The translations under genes were made by a program, and so were the position numbers. This document shows positions 46,368 to 55,301 of a stretch of DNA of 64,000 nt, one piece after another (positions within the stretch are counted from its first letter, which is position 1; the number at the start of each line of letters is the position of its first letter). Origin of the DNA: Desulfatibacillum aliphaticivorans DSM 15576 (lineage in GTDB: Bacteria > Desulfobacterota > Desulfobacteria > Desulfobacterales > Desulfatibacillaceae); NCBI RefSeq assembly GCF_000429905.1, contig NZ_AUCT01000010.1, positions 1 through 64,000 on the forward strand. Reading direction: 5' to 3'. A model generated the notes under the pieces. That model was given only the letters and a program-made list of their open reading frames with translations. It searched no databases and was not told the origin of the DNA.

Positions 46368-46874
46368 TTATTGCTGCACATAACCAGGATCAACCTTTTT
46401 CAACAGGCGTTTAGAGCAAAGCTCAACTTTTTTAGCCCGTCCGTCCATAGTTGAAAGGCTCCAGTCATAGATCGCGCGAAGAAACTCTTGGTCAGCCGCC
46501 CTCAGTTTCAATCTACCACCGGCTTGAGAATCTTCAATATTTGAAAAATATTGACATGAGGCCGCTACAAAATTCTCCATTTGGCTTTCCTTGTTAAAAG
46601 CCTTGATCGCTTCCACAAGCACGTCGTTGTCAACCCTCCGGTTGGCGTCAAGAATCTTGACAATCATAGCCATTCTGGCATCCGCATACCTGGAGTTGTC
46701 TTTAGTTTCGCGGAAAAACCTGTCAATTTCGGAATTTGACAACTCTGATACCGGCATAGTTTGCATTTGATCTACCGTCAAAGGGGCCGCCGATGGTTGG
46801 GGAGATTTTTCAACACACCCCGCCAATGATAAAGCCATAAGAACTGCTGCAATAATTGTCATCTTTCTCCTCAT
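46368..46874 (-). CDS. Small outer-membrane-type lipoprotein
   Basis: A 168-residue protein with lipobox LSLAGC (Cys about 20) and Val-Glu after it. The mature part is helical with a single further pair of cysteines (AASCQY, KVELC). It lies between the first gene and the coiled-coil proteins; it could act as an assembly factor or pilotin-like lipoprotein. Family not recognised. Confidence 0.78.
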   Translation of the reverse strand: MRRKMTIIAAVLMALSLAGCVEKSPQPSAAPLTVDQMQTMPVSELSNSEIDRFFRETKDNSRYADARMAMIVKILDANRRVDNDVLVEAIKAFNKESQMENFVAASCQYFSNIEDSQAGGRLKLRAADQEFLRAIYDWSLSTMDGRAKKVELCSKRLLKKVDPGYVQQ

Positions 46875-46930
46875 AGTATCTCCCCTTTCTGACCTTCTAC
46901 ATTGGGTGCTATAGTAAAAACGCCTATTAA

Positions 46931-48073
46931 CTATTTAACCTGTACTATGCCCTTTTCTATGAAAAACGCTGCATCAGGATCCTGATTTATTAAGTCGCCG
47001 GGCAACAATTTCCAACCCTGTCCATCATCATAATACAACGGTATGATAAACGCTTGGCCCCTGGAGTCCACACCTGCATTTGAAGTCAAACGCCCGGCCG
47101 CCATTCTTACGGATAACATGCAATTAGGGGAATTCCTTTGGGACGTATGCCACTTTCGTACTGCATTTAATTTATTAAAAAAATAGCCGCAGTATTGTTT
47201 AGGAACAACGTAGTAGACGCGCTCAATTTTGCTTGAGCCAACTTCCTTGGAATACTTTTTTCGCCAAGCACGTAGTTCCTCTTCATGGTCATCCACGCAA
47301 GCCTCAATTTTAATCGGATACACAGCATCCAACTCGTCATCTTGAACCCAATCAAAATCACGAAAAGAACTCTTTATAAAAATACCGCCGTTGCTTGAAA
47401 TCAGCGCCAACTTCATATTCAAATAGGGATAAAGAGTTTTTAACATGTATCCTCTCGAATTTTTTATCTCCCAGGAAACATTCCCATCCCCGTCCCAGGA
47501 GGCGCTGTTAAGATCGTTGTGCAAAGAAAAAAAATCGTTTTCTATGCTCTCCGAGGTTTCAACTCCCTGTACGGATGTGAGCGTTTCAAAAGCAGACGTC
47601 TTTTCCTCCTCCTTTTGATTTTCTTGCTCCTGCACTTCTTCTTTCTGGGGATCTGGCTTCATTTCGGGCTTAGCGTCATCACTGTCAGCATGTTCGTCAG
47701 CTGATTCCCCTGCAGTCTGAGTTTCCTCTTCCTGCGGGCTTTCATCCTTCTCAATTCGTTTATCCGATTCCACCCCCAACGTGGTGGTTTCATCCATTGC
47801 ACCATCCGGCTTTTCACTCAGTTGTTCTGCACCGACATCTTTCGTATCTTTGGCCGCATTGGAATTATGATCTGTAGGTGTATTTGGAGAAGAGGGGGTT
47901 GGAGGCGTCGAACCGGGAAAAGGCTTTCCTGTCTCAACATATCCTGAAGAATCATCTGATTTTCCCCCGCCAACCAGGGGTGCGGCCATCTGCCATAAAA
48001 AGAGAATTATAGCCAAAATGACAACCGCAATCAGCAGGTAATTCAATTCCTTTCTCAACTTGTCCCTTTGCAT
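46931..48073 (-). CDS. Membrane-anchored protein with long acidic linker (first gene of the envelope operon)
   Basis: A 380-residue protein: short basic N-terminus, one transmembrane helix (about 12-31), then 130 residues of Pro/Ser/Glu/Asp/Lys low complexity, and a folded C-terminal domain (about 170-380) with strand-helix character. A single anchor, a flexible linker and a distal domain is the plan of TonB/TolA proteins, which deliver ExbB-ExbD force to the outer membrane, although the linker is acidic rather than proline-lysine-rich and no TonB box-binding motif is visible. A gaaggg site precedes the ATG. The TonB-like role is inference from layout. Confidence 0.75.
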   Translation of the reverse strand: MQRDKLRKELNYLLIAVVILAIILFLWQMAAPLVGGGKSDDSSGYVETGKPFPGSTPPTPSSPNTPTDHNSNAAKDTKDVGAEQLSEKPDGAMDETTTLGVESDKRIEKDESPQEEETQTAGESADEHADSDDAKPEMKPDPQKEEVQEQENQKEEEKTSAFETLTSVQGVETSESIENDFFSLHNDLNSASWDGDGNVSWEIKNSRGYMLKTLYPYLNMKLALISSNGGIFIKSSFRDFDWVQDDELDAVYPIKIEACVDDHEEELRAWRKKYSKEVGSSKIERVYYVVPKQYCGYFFNKLNAVRKWHTSQRNSPNCMLSVRMAAGRLTSNAGVDSRGQAFIIPLYYDDGQGWKLLPGDLINQDPDAAFFIEKGIVQVK

Positions 48074-48135
48074 TGACGCACCCTTCCGAAAAAAGTCACA
48101 AGATTCAGTTTCTCACAAAATGACATGATAAGTTT

Positions 48136-48149
48136 AAGGTGTGCACCTT
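48136..48149. promoter_or_regulatory. Palindromic operator candidate in the envelope-operon leader
   Basis: aaggtgtgcacctt is a near-perfect 14-base palindrome lying between the predicted promoter and the first gene, about 63 bases upstream of its ATG. It would suit a repressor binding downstream of the transcription start. Confidence 0.4.
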
Positions 48150-48265
48150 GCATTAAAAGGATAAAGACCGCATTGCACATATACTTCACTGCTCCCAAAC
48201 TGATTTGCAGAAATGAATCAAAAGGCCGGGGCCTATATGAAGATATTATCTTGTATTAGAGCGTC

Positions 48266-48295
48266 ATACTAATTACCCTAACAAACAAAAGTCAA
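48266..48295 (-). promoter_or_regulatory. Candidate promoter of the envelope operon
   Basis: On the minus strand TTGACT (48290-48295) and TAGTAT (48266-48271) are 18 bases apart, about 190 bases before the first gene. A second TTGACT starts five bases further upstream. The long leader carries the palindrome at 48136. Confidence 0.5.
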
Positions 48296-48328
48296 GTCAA
48301 TTTTTAGATGTTTTTTTTATTGCTTTAG

Positions 48329-48349
48329 GGCAAAGAATTCGTCTTTGCC
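48329..48349. terminator. Hairpin between the fragment gene and the envelope promoter
   Basis: ggcaaaga and tctttgcc form a perfect eight-pair stem with a five-base loop. On the plus strand it is followed by attttcgtt; on the minus strand there is no U-tract. It may insulate the envelope operon from transcription coming from the adjacent fragment. Confidence 0.4.
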
Positions 48350-48494
48350 ATTTTCGTTATCCCAAGCCTTCGGGAAAATGTGCGGATTAGGATTCTACGT
48401 GATTTTTGATTGTTTAATGGATTATTTGGCCACTCACAACAATTTTTTAATTTGCATAAAATACAGATATTAGTTTGAAAGTTATTAGAATGAT

Positions 48495-48824
48495 TTAAAG
48501 GACAATGCCAGAGGAGTACCTTTTGGGCAGGGCCAAGGGAGTAGCTGTCTCTGCTTGCGCAGAGGTCCCTTTTTCACCAAAATTGAAATCAGCGCTGACA
48601 ATATGAAGAAGCGGTCCGTTCTGGTAGTCCTTCGACATCAAAACTAATTCATTTCCAACAGAATGAATCTCCTTAATATTTAGCCGTTCTCTATTGGGAT
48701 CGATTATTCTTTTTAGCAGCGCATCATATGAACCCAAGAGATTATCCCCTTGTTCCAGTTGGCAAATCTCCCCCCCAGTTCGAGCCTTGTAAAAATAACT
48801 TCCACACGCCGCCACAGCAAAGTC
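48495..48824 (-). pseudogene. 3' fragment of a beta-propeller-type gene related to 53868-54989
   Basis: The reading frame from 48824 (DFAVAACGSYFYKA) to the stop at 48495 aligns with the last third of the 373-residue product at 53868-54989 (DMAVSPCGKYFYEA), and both end in an IVL strand after a similar IVSADF/LISAKF segment. A TGA lies directly upstream of the start of similarity, and no start-proximal part remains. The sequence diverged before or after truncation. This marks a broken border just upstream of the envelope operon. Confidence 0.6.
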
Positions 48825-49141
48825 TCAACAAATGTGTCCCTAAAACACGGACTTTTCAATTATCAATTCTATGAACGAATACATACACCTATAGATATTA
48901 AATGTCAATGAATAGAACTATGTTGGGTGCGCCGACGCTTAGCTCTATATGCTATAATTCCAAGAAGGTAAGACTCAAGCAAGCTCAAATTCCGGCACAC
49001 TAACCCCAGAGAAGAAGTGAAAAAGTTTGCGTATTTTGCATGTAGAGGCACGTACCTCAAAAAACTGGACAGGAAATTAAGGCTGACACTATATTAATCG
49101 AAAGGGAATATATTGTACAGGATTTGGATATCTTAACAACC

Positions 49142-49732
49142 ATGTGGATAAAACTGACAAAATCCAATAAGACCAAACTGTTCTTTACCTCTGATCATCA
49201 TTTTGGTCATGAAGCTATCATTCGATTCTGCAATCGGCCTTTTGAGAGCCATGCAGAAATGGATGCAGAATTAATCCGTCGATGGAACGAGGTAGTTGAT
49301 TTTGATGATGTAGTTTTTCATTTAGGGGATTTTACACTACGCAATAAAAAAGACGCTCGCCATTATTTTTCAAGGTTGAGAGGCAATATCAAAGTACTTG
49401 GGAATCTCTGGCATCATGACAAAGGATGGCTCCCCAGAAAACCAGGCCCATCCGATCTGCAAAGCAGGAGCGGGACTCCCATAGAGATTCTACCACCCAT
49501 AATAGTTGTTGATATAAAAGGGTTAGTTGAAGACAATAAAAAACAACGTATTGTTTTATGTCATTATCCCCTTGCTGAATGGGATGCCATGCACTACGGG
49601 GCCTATCACCTGTATGGCCACACACATGGTAATCATGTTAACCTTGGCCTATCTTTTGATATCGGGGTCGATTGCACCAATTTTTATCCCATGGAATTTT
49701 CTGATGTAGTAGAAAAATTCAATTGTTTTTAA
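49142..49732 (+). CDS. Calcineurin-like metallophosphoesterase
   Basis: A 196-residue soluble protein with the metal-binding series of YfcE/MPE enzymes: FTSDHHFGH (D.H), HLGDF (GD), a modified VLGNLWHHD (normally GNHD), CHYPL and YGHTHG. It should hydrolyse a phosphodiester or phosphomonoester in the cytosol. The ATG at 49142 is preferred; a TTG at 49124 is in frame. No clear ribosome site is seen. The 300 bases upstream hold no gene I can support. Confidence 0.92.
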   Translation: MWIKLTKSNKTKLFFTSDHHFGHEAIIRFCNRPFESHAEMDAELIRRWNEVVDFDDVVFHLGDFTLRNKKDARHYFSRLRGNIKVLGNLWHHDKGWLPRKPGPSDLQSRSGTPIEILPPIIVVDIKGLVEDNKKQRIVLCHYPLAEWDAMHYGAYHLYGHTHGNHVNLGLSFDIGVDCTNFYPMEFSDVVEKFNCF

Positions 49733-49809
49733 CCTATTGCTAACCATTATATCAAAGGTTTTTTGGGAAAAATAAACGTCGGGGGCAACGGATAAATTCG
49801 GGAGATCCT

Positions 49810-50682
49810 ATGTTCAAAATTTTTAAAAGGTTAACTGCAATTTCGATCGTTTTCTTCCTTGTCCTGTTCATTTATGCTTCCATAGGTATTTCGGGCCAGG
49901 ATGAGCTTCCCACCGGTCAGACGTTGAGCGAAGTTAAAACCCGGGTGTTGTCTACGCTGGAAAATGAGATGGAGAATGCAGGGTTTCGCTGGGGCGCACC
50001 CGTATTTTTACGCATATTTAAGGATGTTAAGTTTCCAGGAGGATACAGGGCATATGGTCGAAGAAATAAGTCATACGGAGAAAACGGAGTATTGGAAGTT
50101 TGGGTGCAACGCAATGACCAATTCTGCCTTTTCAGGTCATATGCGGTTTGCTATTTCTCCGGAAGCCCGGGGCCCAAGACAGAGCAGGGGGACTACCAAA
50201 GCCCGAAGGGGTTTTATTTTGTCACTCCGCAGCGGATGAACCCATACAGCTCTTATCATTTAGCCTTTAACTTGGGCTATCCAAATGTTTATGATCGCGC
50301 GCACGAGAGAACCGGAAGTGCTTTAATGGTCCACGGGAATTGCTGCTCAGTCGGTTGCTATGCCATGACAGACCCTAAAATTGAAGAAATATATTTGTTG
50401 GTTGAGGCTGCTCTTAGCGCAGGGCAGCCTTTCGTTCGCGTTCATATTTTTCCTTTTCCAATGACAGACGAAAACATGGAGGCGGCCGAAGGCTCACAAT
50501 GGATTGATTTCTGGAAGAACCTGAAAGAAGGATATGACTTTTTCGAGAATAATAAAGTTCCCCCAAACGTGGAAGTGAGCAACAGGCGATATATTTTTAA
50601 AGTGGAAGAAGTCGCCCCAGCTGCTTTTCCGGTGGCAGGGTCGCCTTCACCTCAAGCTCATCCTGGTGATGCTTTGGACTGA
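49810..50682 (+). CDS. L,D-transpeptidase (YkuD/YafK type)
   Basis: A 290-residue protein with an N-terminal membrane segment (about 8-28), so periplasmic. The YkuD-like order is visible: GPKTEQGDYQSPKGFYFV, then the catalytic segment ALMVHGNCCSVGCYAMTD with His175 and Cys183. The SVGC..M spacing matches YafK-type enzymes, which cut or form peptidoglycan-linked bonds. It follows gggagat. It could remodel peptidoglycan crosslinks together with the transglycosylase of the envelope locus, though it is on the opposite strand and not part of that operon. Confidence 0.9.
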   Translation: MFKIFKRLTAISIVFFLVLFIYASIGISGQDELPTGQTLSEVKTRVLSTLENEMENAGFRWGAPVFLRIFKDVKFPGGYRAYGRRNKSYGENGVLEVWVQRNDQFCLFRSYAVCYFSGSPGPKTEQGDYQSPKGFYFVTPQRMNPYSSYHLAFNLGYPNVYDRAHERTGSALMVHGNCCSVGCYAMTDPKIEEIYLLVEAALSAGQPFVRVHIFPFPMTDENMEAAEGSQWIDFWKNLKEGYDFFENNKVPPNVEVSNRRYIFKVEEVAPAAFPVAGSPSPQAHPGDALD

Positions 50683-50742
50683 CATTAAATATACATGATA
50701 GAATACAATGGCAGATTGATTCTTCGTAGAGGATGGAAATAC

Positions 50743-51036
50743 ATGGATGAAAAAAATGCTGCTTGGGTCCACTCCATTTCCAAAAAGGTTGACCCTATAT
50801 ATGAAATAGTCAACCGGCTGACAGGCTGGAAGGTTGTATTTGTTTTCTGGAAAATTACTTGTACGCAATGTCCATTTTTTAAAACGGAACCCGACTGGAG
50901 TGATCTTGTCCGCCTTTTTGATATGGAAATTTTACCGGTCATGGATTGGCTTTTTAGAAACCTATCCCCTGCCGGTGAGGATTTTAAGTGGGCGGTTGAA
51001 ACCTATCCGTGTCTTTATAAGGGGGAAAACGAATAA
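50743..51036 (+). CDS. Hypothetical protein, possibly the first half of a frameshifted gene
   Basis: A 97-residue product from ATG 50743 (MDEKNAAWVHSISKKVDP), with a CTQCPFF cysteine pair and an otherwise helical, aromatic-rich sequence. No family is recognised. It ends at 51036 just after a GGGGGAAAA run (51017-51025 region); the next frame continues open for 100 more codons of protein-like sequence, so the two parts may once have been one gene. Confidence 0.6.
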   Translation: MDEKNAAWVHSISKKVDPIYEIVNRLTGWKVVFVFWKITCTQCPFFKTEPDWSDLVRLFDMEILPVMDWLFRNLSPAGEDFKWAVETYPCLYKGENE

Positions 51037-51340
51037 ACATAGAACAGGTAGCATATTATCACTGCCAAGTGAAATTGCCCCCCCCAAGACAGGCGACCTA
51101 ACAGCCGTAAATCTTCAGGCGCGATTTTATAATGGAGGTTTTTCAGACCTGTCATGCAACTCTAACGAGACAACAATAGACAGAAAATATTTATTGGAGA
51201 TGGCCGAACAAGTTCGGGTGAGCATGAAAAAGGAATTGCGGTTGGATGAGTGGCAAAAAACAGTTTTATTAAAAGGACGAGAATATTTTTACCTTTTCGT
51301 CCAGTTGTTAAGCGGAGCCTTGGATGACGATGGAAAATAG
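51037..51340 (+). pseudogene. Open frame continuing the previous gene after a shift
   Basis: About 100 codons in the +1 frame after the previous stop, without a usable ATG until 51200, and ending in helical, protein-like sequence (KKELRLDEWQKTVLLKGREY). The absence of a start and the slippery GGGGGAAAA upstream suggest a frameshift mutation, or less likely a programmed shift. Function unknown. Confidence 0.35.
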
Positions 51341-51493
51341 ATACAGGGCGCCAAAGCCAGGGACAAACTTCGATGCAGAGACTGGAAAATTTTACATTTT
51401 CCGGCCTAACAGCATCACCGTCATGAAGGCATGGCCTCCATTAGCCTGGAAGAAGACTTGAAGTCAACTTGCATAGTCTCATTGTCGGCTTAG

Positions 51494-51680
51494 GAATTGG
51501 ACTATGTTTCCCAAGTCAGTTATTTTATGGGTTATTCCAGGTAGCAGTTTTATGAAATCCGCCGCAATTACCAGACCTATGGCGCCGAGAGGCTTGTTGA
51601 CAAACTGCCAGGCGTCAAAGGGTCTCACCCCCAACCGGGTAGCTCCCGAAGTGGGAAAGGCCATCCTGGAATACAGCGTC
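51494..51680 (+). pseudogene. IS481-type transposase remnant
   Basis: In one frame the DNA reads ELDYVSQVSYFMGYSR, a stop codon, then QFYEIRRNYQTYGAERLVD; after a shift it continues NRVAPEVGKAILEYS. This is the helix-turn-helix start and the R..PEVE.AIL linker of IS481-family transposases, with at least one nonsense codon and one frameshift. No catalytic domain remains. The rest of 51341-51811 shows no other gene. Confidence 0.55.
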
Positions 51681-51811
51681 TGAAGCAGCCAGGCCAGGGA
51701 TGTCTCGCAGCAGCCAAAAGCCTTTTATAAGCTGCCGCGTGCCTCATATTTGTGGAGAAGCGATCATGTTGCTTTGACAAGCTAAAAAAATACTGACCAG
51801 GATCAAAAAAT

Positions 51812-52588
51812 ATGGACCTTGATGAAAAAAATCAAAAGCATTTGGAACGTCAGCTAATTGCCTCGGAACGTAAACTGGGGCAGTACGACCCGCAAACAAT
51901 AAGTGTCGGATTGAATCTTGCACGCATCTATGTAGAACAAGGCCGTTTTGACAAAGCGGAGCCTCTCTATCTGAGAGACTTGCATTTCTTTGAAAGAATG
52001 GAAGGCGAGGACGGCATTTGCGTTGCTTTTTCATGTTCAAGAATCGGAGCATTTTACGAAGCATACGGAAAATTTGATCAGGCAGAGGCTATGTACTTGC
52101 GAGAACTGAAGATCATTGCATGCATTGATGACAACTTCCTTCCAGTACGTATTGCAAAGCTGTTAAAGGTTTCCTTAAGCCAGGAGAATTTTTCCAAGGC
52201 TCAGAAATACTGTGATAGTCTCATGAATTTAATCATAACGATTTTGAGAGAGGATTATAATAACGATGATGATTACGTCTCGGACTTATCGGATTTACTA
52301 AACGAAATGGCTTGGGCTTATCATGAGAAAGGCTGGAAAGAGCAGGCGCTGGGCTTGTATTTGAGGGGGATGGAGCTTTATGAGTTTTTTGGAGGAACGG
52401 ATCAACCCATGATGGCATTCTTGTCTCATGGCATGGGGCTGTTTTGTAGAGAAGCAGGCCACTCGATTTTAGCCGGGAAGTATCTTAATCAAGCGGTTGA
52501 ACTCGCCCAAATGCTTTGGGGGCCCGATGATCCGGACACGATTCGTTTTAAGAAAAATCTGACTGCTTTATCAATATTGCATCAATAA
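51812..52588 (+). CDS. Tetratricopeptide-repeat protein
   Basis: A 258-residue soluble protein with kinesin-light-chain-like TPRs of about 42 residues: NLARIYVEQGRFDKAEPLYLRDL, IGAFYEAYGKFDQAEAMYLREL and two weaker copies (MAWAYHEKGWKEQALGLYLRGM), ending in a WGPDDPDT linker typical of TPR_12 arrays. It has no signal peptide. It is probably a scaffold or adaptor for neighbouring products; partners unknown. ATG 51812 has a weak aggat upstream. Confidence 0.88.
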   Translation: MDLDEKNQKHLERQLIASERKLGQYDPQTISVGLNLARIYVEQGRFDKAEPLYLRDLHFFERMEGEDGICVAFSCSRIGAFYEAYGKFDQAEAMYLRELKIIACIDDNFLPVRIAKLLKVSLSQENFSKAQKYCDSLMNLIITILREDYNNDDDYVSDLSDLLNEMAWAYHEKGWKEQALGLYLRGMELYEFFGGTDQPMMAFLSHGMGLFCREAGHSILAGKYLNQAVELAQMLWGPDDPDTIRFKKNLTALSILHQ

Positions 52589-52640
52589 ACTCCAAGAGAC
52601 AAGCCGCCGGGGCATTATTGGGGGAAAATGGAGTGTTGTT

Positions 52641-53348
52641 ATGAAACTTCTGGGGGTGACATTCACTGGTGTGGATTCAACTATTGATTTAAGTGAACTA
52701 AAGAAAATTCAAGATAATTTTCCATGGGTTGAGTGGGGGATTCTTCTTTCAGACTTTTACATGGGGACTCAGCTTAGATTCCCTGGTGAGGGCTGGTTAG
52801 CAGGACTTCGTTCGTTTGCCACTCAAAATGAACTAAACCTGTCTGGCCACTACTGTGGACGATGGGCAAGGGATGTGATCAAGGGCCTAAAATCGCCATT
52901 CACCAAGGAGGGTTTTAACCCTGATATTTTCAAAAGAATTCAGCTTAACACGAAAATTGATAAGCTACCGGTTCTCGATATTGTCGGATTGGCTAATACG
53001 ATCAAAAGCATGGATCAAGAATTCATTTTTCAGTGCAACGGGGGGCTTAATGATGCGGTGGTACTTCTATTGAACAGGTCTGGGATTAATGTTTCTGGCC
53101 TGTTTGATCGATCTGGAGGACATGGGTTGGTACCAGATAATTGGCCAGAACCATATAAAAATATCAAAATGGGGTATGCTGGTGGACTGAACCCGATAAA
53201 CCTTTCTTTAGAATTGGAAAAAATATCGGAAATCGTAGGGGAAGGAACTATTTGGATCGATATGGAAACAGGAATTCGGACGGATGATAAATTTGATTTG
53301 AAAAAAGTCTCCCTTTGCCTTGAAACCGCAGCCCCCTGGATCCAGTGA
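52641..53348 (+). CDS. TIM-barrel protein resembling phosphoribosylanthranilate isomerase
   Basis: A 235-residue soluble protein. The FDRSGGHG strand-loop and later GYAGGLNPINL (compare the GGL.P.N loop) resemble the barrel ends of TrpF-like enzymes, and several E.IW.D.E strands fit a beta/alpha barrel. It lacks other TrpF motifs, so it is likely a member of an uncharacterised barrel family acting on a sugar phosphate. No operon partner nearby suggests the substrate. Confidence 0.55.
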   Translation: MKLLGVTFTGVDSTIDLSELKKIQDNFPWVEWGILLSDFYMGTQLRFPGEGWLAGLRSFATQNELNLSGHYCGRWARDVIKGLKSPFTKEGFNPDIFKRIQLNTKIDKLPVLDIVGLANTIKSMDQEFIFQCNGGLNDAVVLLLNRSGINVSGLFDRSGGHGLVPDNWPEPYKNIKMGYAGGLNPINLSLELEKISEIVGEGTIWIDMETGIRTDDKFDLKKVSLCLETAAPWIQ

Positions 53349-53478
53349 TTTGATGTCCTGGCACGTTTGCTGTTAAGGTGGGCGGAAATTACACAGAACC
53401 TTTACTATGCTTAATACTATCTTTAATTTTGAATATTTCAGCCCAAAAACTTGTTCCGAGATTTTACAATTGTTAGGA

Positions 53479-53859
53479 TTAAAAGGGTATTTTTTCATCG
53501 TGATAGTCAGCAGAGGAATAATCAGCGCTTTTTTTTCTCACTTCAGTAAACACTATCCTGAGCTCGCCTGCATTCTTCCCTCTCATTTTTGGACAAAGCA
53601 CAGGTTCCATGAAAAGGTCATCGGGCCATGTATCCAGGCGAAAGATGATTCTTTCCTGAGTTCTGAGGATATAATCCAGCGCCCAGGCATGAAATTTCTT
53701 CTTTGTCCTGATTGTATTGATTAATTTTCCGGGTTCCCCGGATTCAGTAATTTGGTAGATGTGGTGTATGTATGGTTTCATTGCCGGTTTCTTATCCCCT
53801 TTCACGATGGTATCTAAAAATGAACCACCAATTCGGGTAGTGTCCAGAATTTTTAGCAC
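53479..53859 (-). CDS. Hypothetical protein in a two-gene unit with the beta-propeller gene
   Basis: A 126-residue frame starting at GTG 53859, eight bases after the previous stop; an ATG at 53781 would give a 100-residue product. The sequence is basic with FHAWALDYILRTQERIIFRL in the middle and a charged end. No family is recognised. The close spacing to the larger upstream gene suggests co-transcription. Confidence 0.5.
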   Translation of the reverse strand: MLKILDTTRIGGSFLDTIVKGDKKPAMKPYIHHIYQITESGEPGKLINTIRTKKKFHAWALDYILRTQERIIFRLDTWPDDLFMEPVLCPKMRGKNAGELRIVFTEVRKKSADYSSADYHDEKIPF

Positions 53860-53867
53860 TTTTGATT

Positions 53868-54989
53868 TTAAGTAGCCCCAACACCTGTTAAGACGATCAT
53901 GCTTTTGTATTTATTCTCCAATTCTATGGAGGCTGGCGTTTCATCGTGCCGGCCAGTTTCAAATTTCGCACTAATAAGATATGGCCGTATTCGATTCTTG
54001 CGGCGATACTGATCCAATCCACGCTCCATATCCTCAATAAGGACAACTATCATGTCTGCAATGGGGAATATTTTTTTTACGCGCTGGTCCTGGCTTAGCC
54101 CTTTCAAATTCTTGCAACATCCTGGTTTAATGCTTAAAAAGTTGTCTTCCAACATCCGCCTACCAATACCGTCATAGTCAGCTTCATAAAAATATTTTCC
54201 GCATGGAGACACCGCCATGTCTTCTGGAGCACTGAATATTTTAAAGCCATCACCTTTGCCAGTTCCTGTCCGTTCCTGTTCAGTGATCTCATATCGGCCC
54301 CCTGTTGTTATTTTCTCCAGCACACCAAATCGTCTATAGCCATAATGTGCTGTATCTCTACCGCTGGTGCTTCTCGGGTAGTAGGGACGGGTTTTAAAGA
54401 TCACTGTCAGAACATCTCCAAAAGGCACCATTTTGAGCACCTCGCCACAGTCTTCTATCCAACCAACAGGCTCCCTGGCCCACTCCTCATCTTGTTTCAC
54501 AACATAAAGACGGTTTCCATTGGCATACAACAAGTCTTCATTCCAAATAACAAAACAGTTTACCGGCGAATAGCGATAATATTTTTGGCCCAATTCTATA
54601 CGTTTGCGGCCATCGGAATAAAGAGGTATGGTATCAATTTGATTGCCTTCTATATCCCATTTAACAAAGGTTTCGTCTTCAAGGACCTGGGCTCCTATCC
54701 AAGACGGGCCTACAATCAGGTGTTGTATATCCCCAATATGAATGCAGGTTGGTTGGTGCTCAATGTGGTGGGCAATTATGGCATCATCCCCATTTTTAAA
54801 GCGAGACCATGTAAATATGGTTCGACTGTCACCGTCATCTAAGACCTGTAAATCAATATGAGTTGCAACTTTTGGTAAGGTTTGAATCACATGCGAATCT
54901 TGGAGTTTTGATCCACGAAACATACTATAGTGAATGTCAGTGGACCTGTCCGGAATTCCAATAAGCCCAAAAGTGCAATCGAAATTCAT
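53868..54989 (-). CDS. Beta-propeller-like protein
   Basis: A 373-residue soluble protein with no signal peptide. Repeated strand motifs such as FVKWDIEGNQIDTIPLYSDG and DMAVSPCGKYFYEADYDG give the WD40/YncE-like blade pattern, about six blades. Its last third is related to the fragment at 48495-48824. Function unknown; such proteins usually bind partner proteins. Confidence 0.7.
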   Translation of the reverse strand: MNFDCTFGLIGIPDRSTDIHYSMFRGSKLQDSHVIQTLPKVATHIDLQVLDDGDSRTIFTWSRFKNGDDAIIAHHIEHQPTCIHIGDIQHLIVGPSWIGAQVLEDETFVKWDIEGNQIDTIPLYSDGRKRIELGQKYYRYSPVNCFVIWNEDLLYANGNRLYVVKQDEEWAREPVGWIEDCGEVLKMVPFGDVLTVIFKTRPYYPRSTSGRDTAHYGYRRFGVLEKITTGGRYEITEQERTGTGKGDGFKIFSAPEDMAVSPCGKYFYEADYDGIGRRMLEDNFLSIKPGCCKNLKGLSQDQRVKKIFPIADMIVVLIEDMERGLDQYRRKNRIRPYLISAKFETGRHDETPASIELENKYKSMIVLTGVGAT

Positions 54990-55301
54990 TTAATCTCCTT
55001 CCATTGGGTTACGCCACATCCGTCCAAAACCGATTGTGTATCCAGCAGAACAGATTGAGCGTTGCAATCGCTCAATTTCCTTGTCAAGTTTGTACGCCAA
55101 TTGTTTGGATTATTGATCAATAAATACCACGCACAAAATATTCTGGCAAGCTCTGACATGAACTATGCGCCATGTCTTTTCATGGGCCCATTATTCGCCA
55201 ATGCAATTTTTAACAAAACTTATAGAGAAATAAATGTATTATGGAGGAGATGATTCTCAACAATAGGACGCTATTGTATTAAATTAGCTCCAATCCATTA
55301 C

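Noticed and set aside
20778..48073. Zorya-type defence system
   Set aside because: An ExbB/ExbD-like pair is present, but there is no ZorC/ZorD/ZorE-like gene and no MotB/OmpA peptidoglycan-binding domain in the ExbD-like protein.
53407..53724. Plus-strand 105-codon ORF
   Set aside because: Opposite the better-placed minus-strand gene at 53479-53859; no ribosome site.
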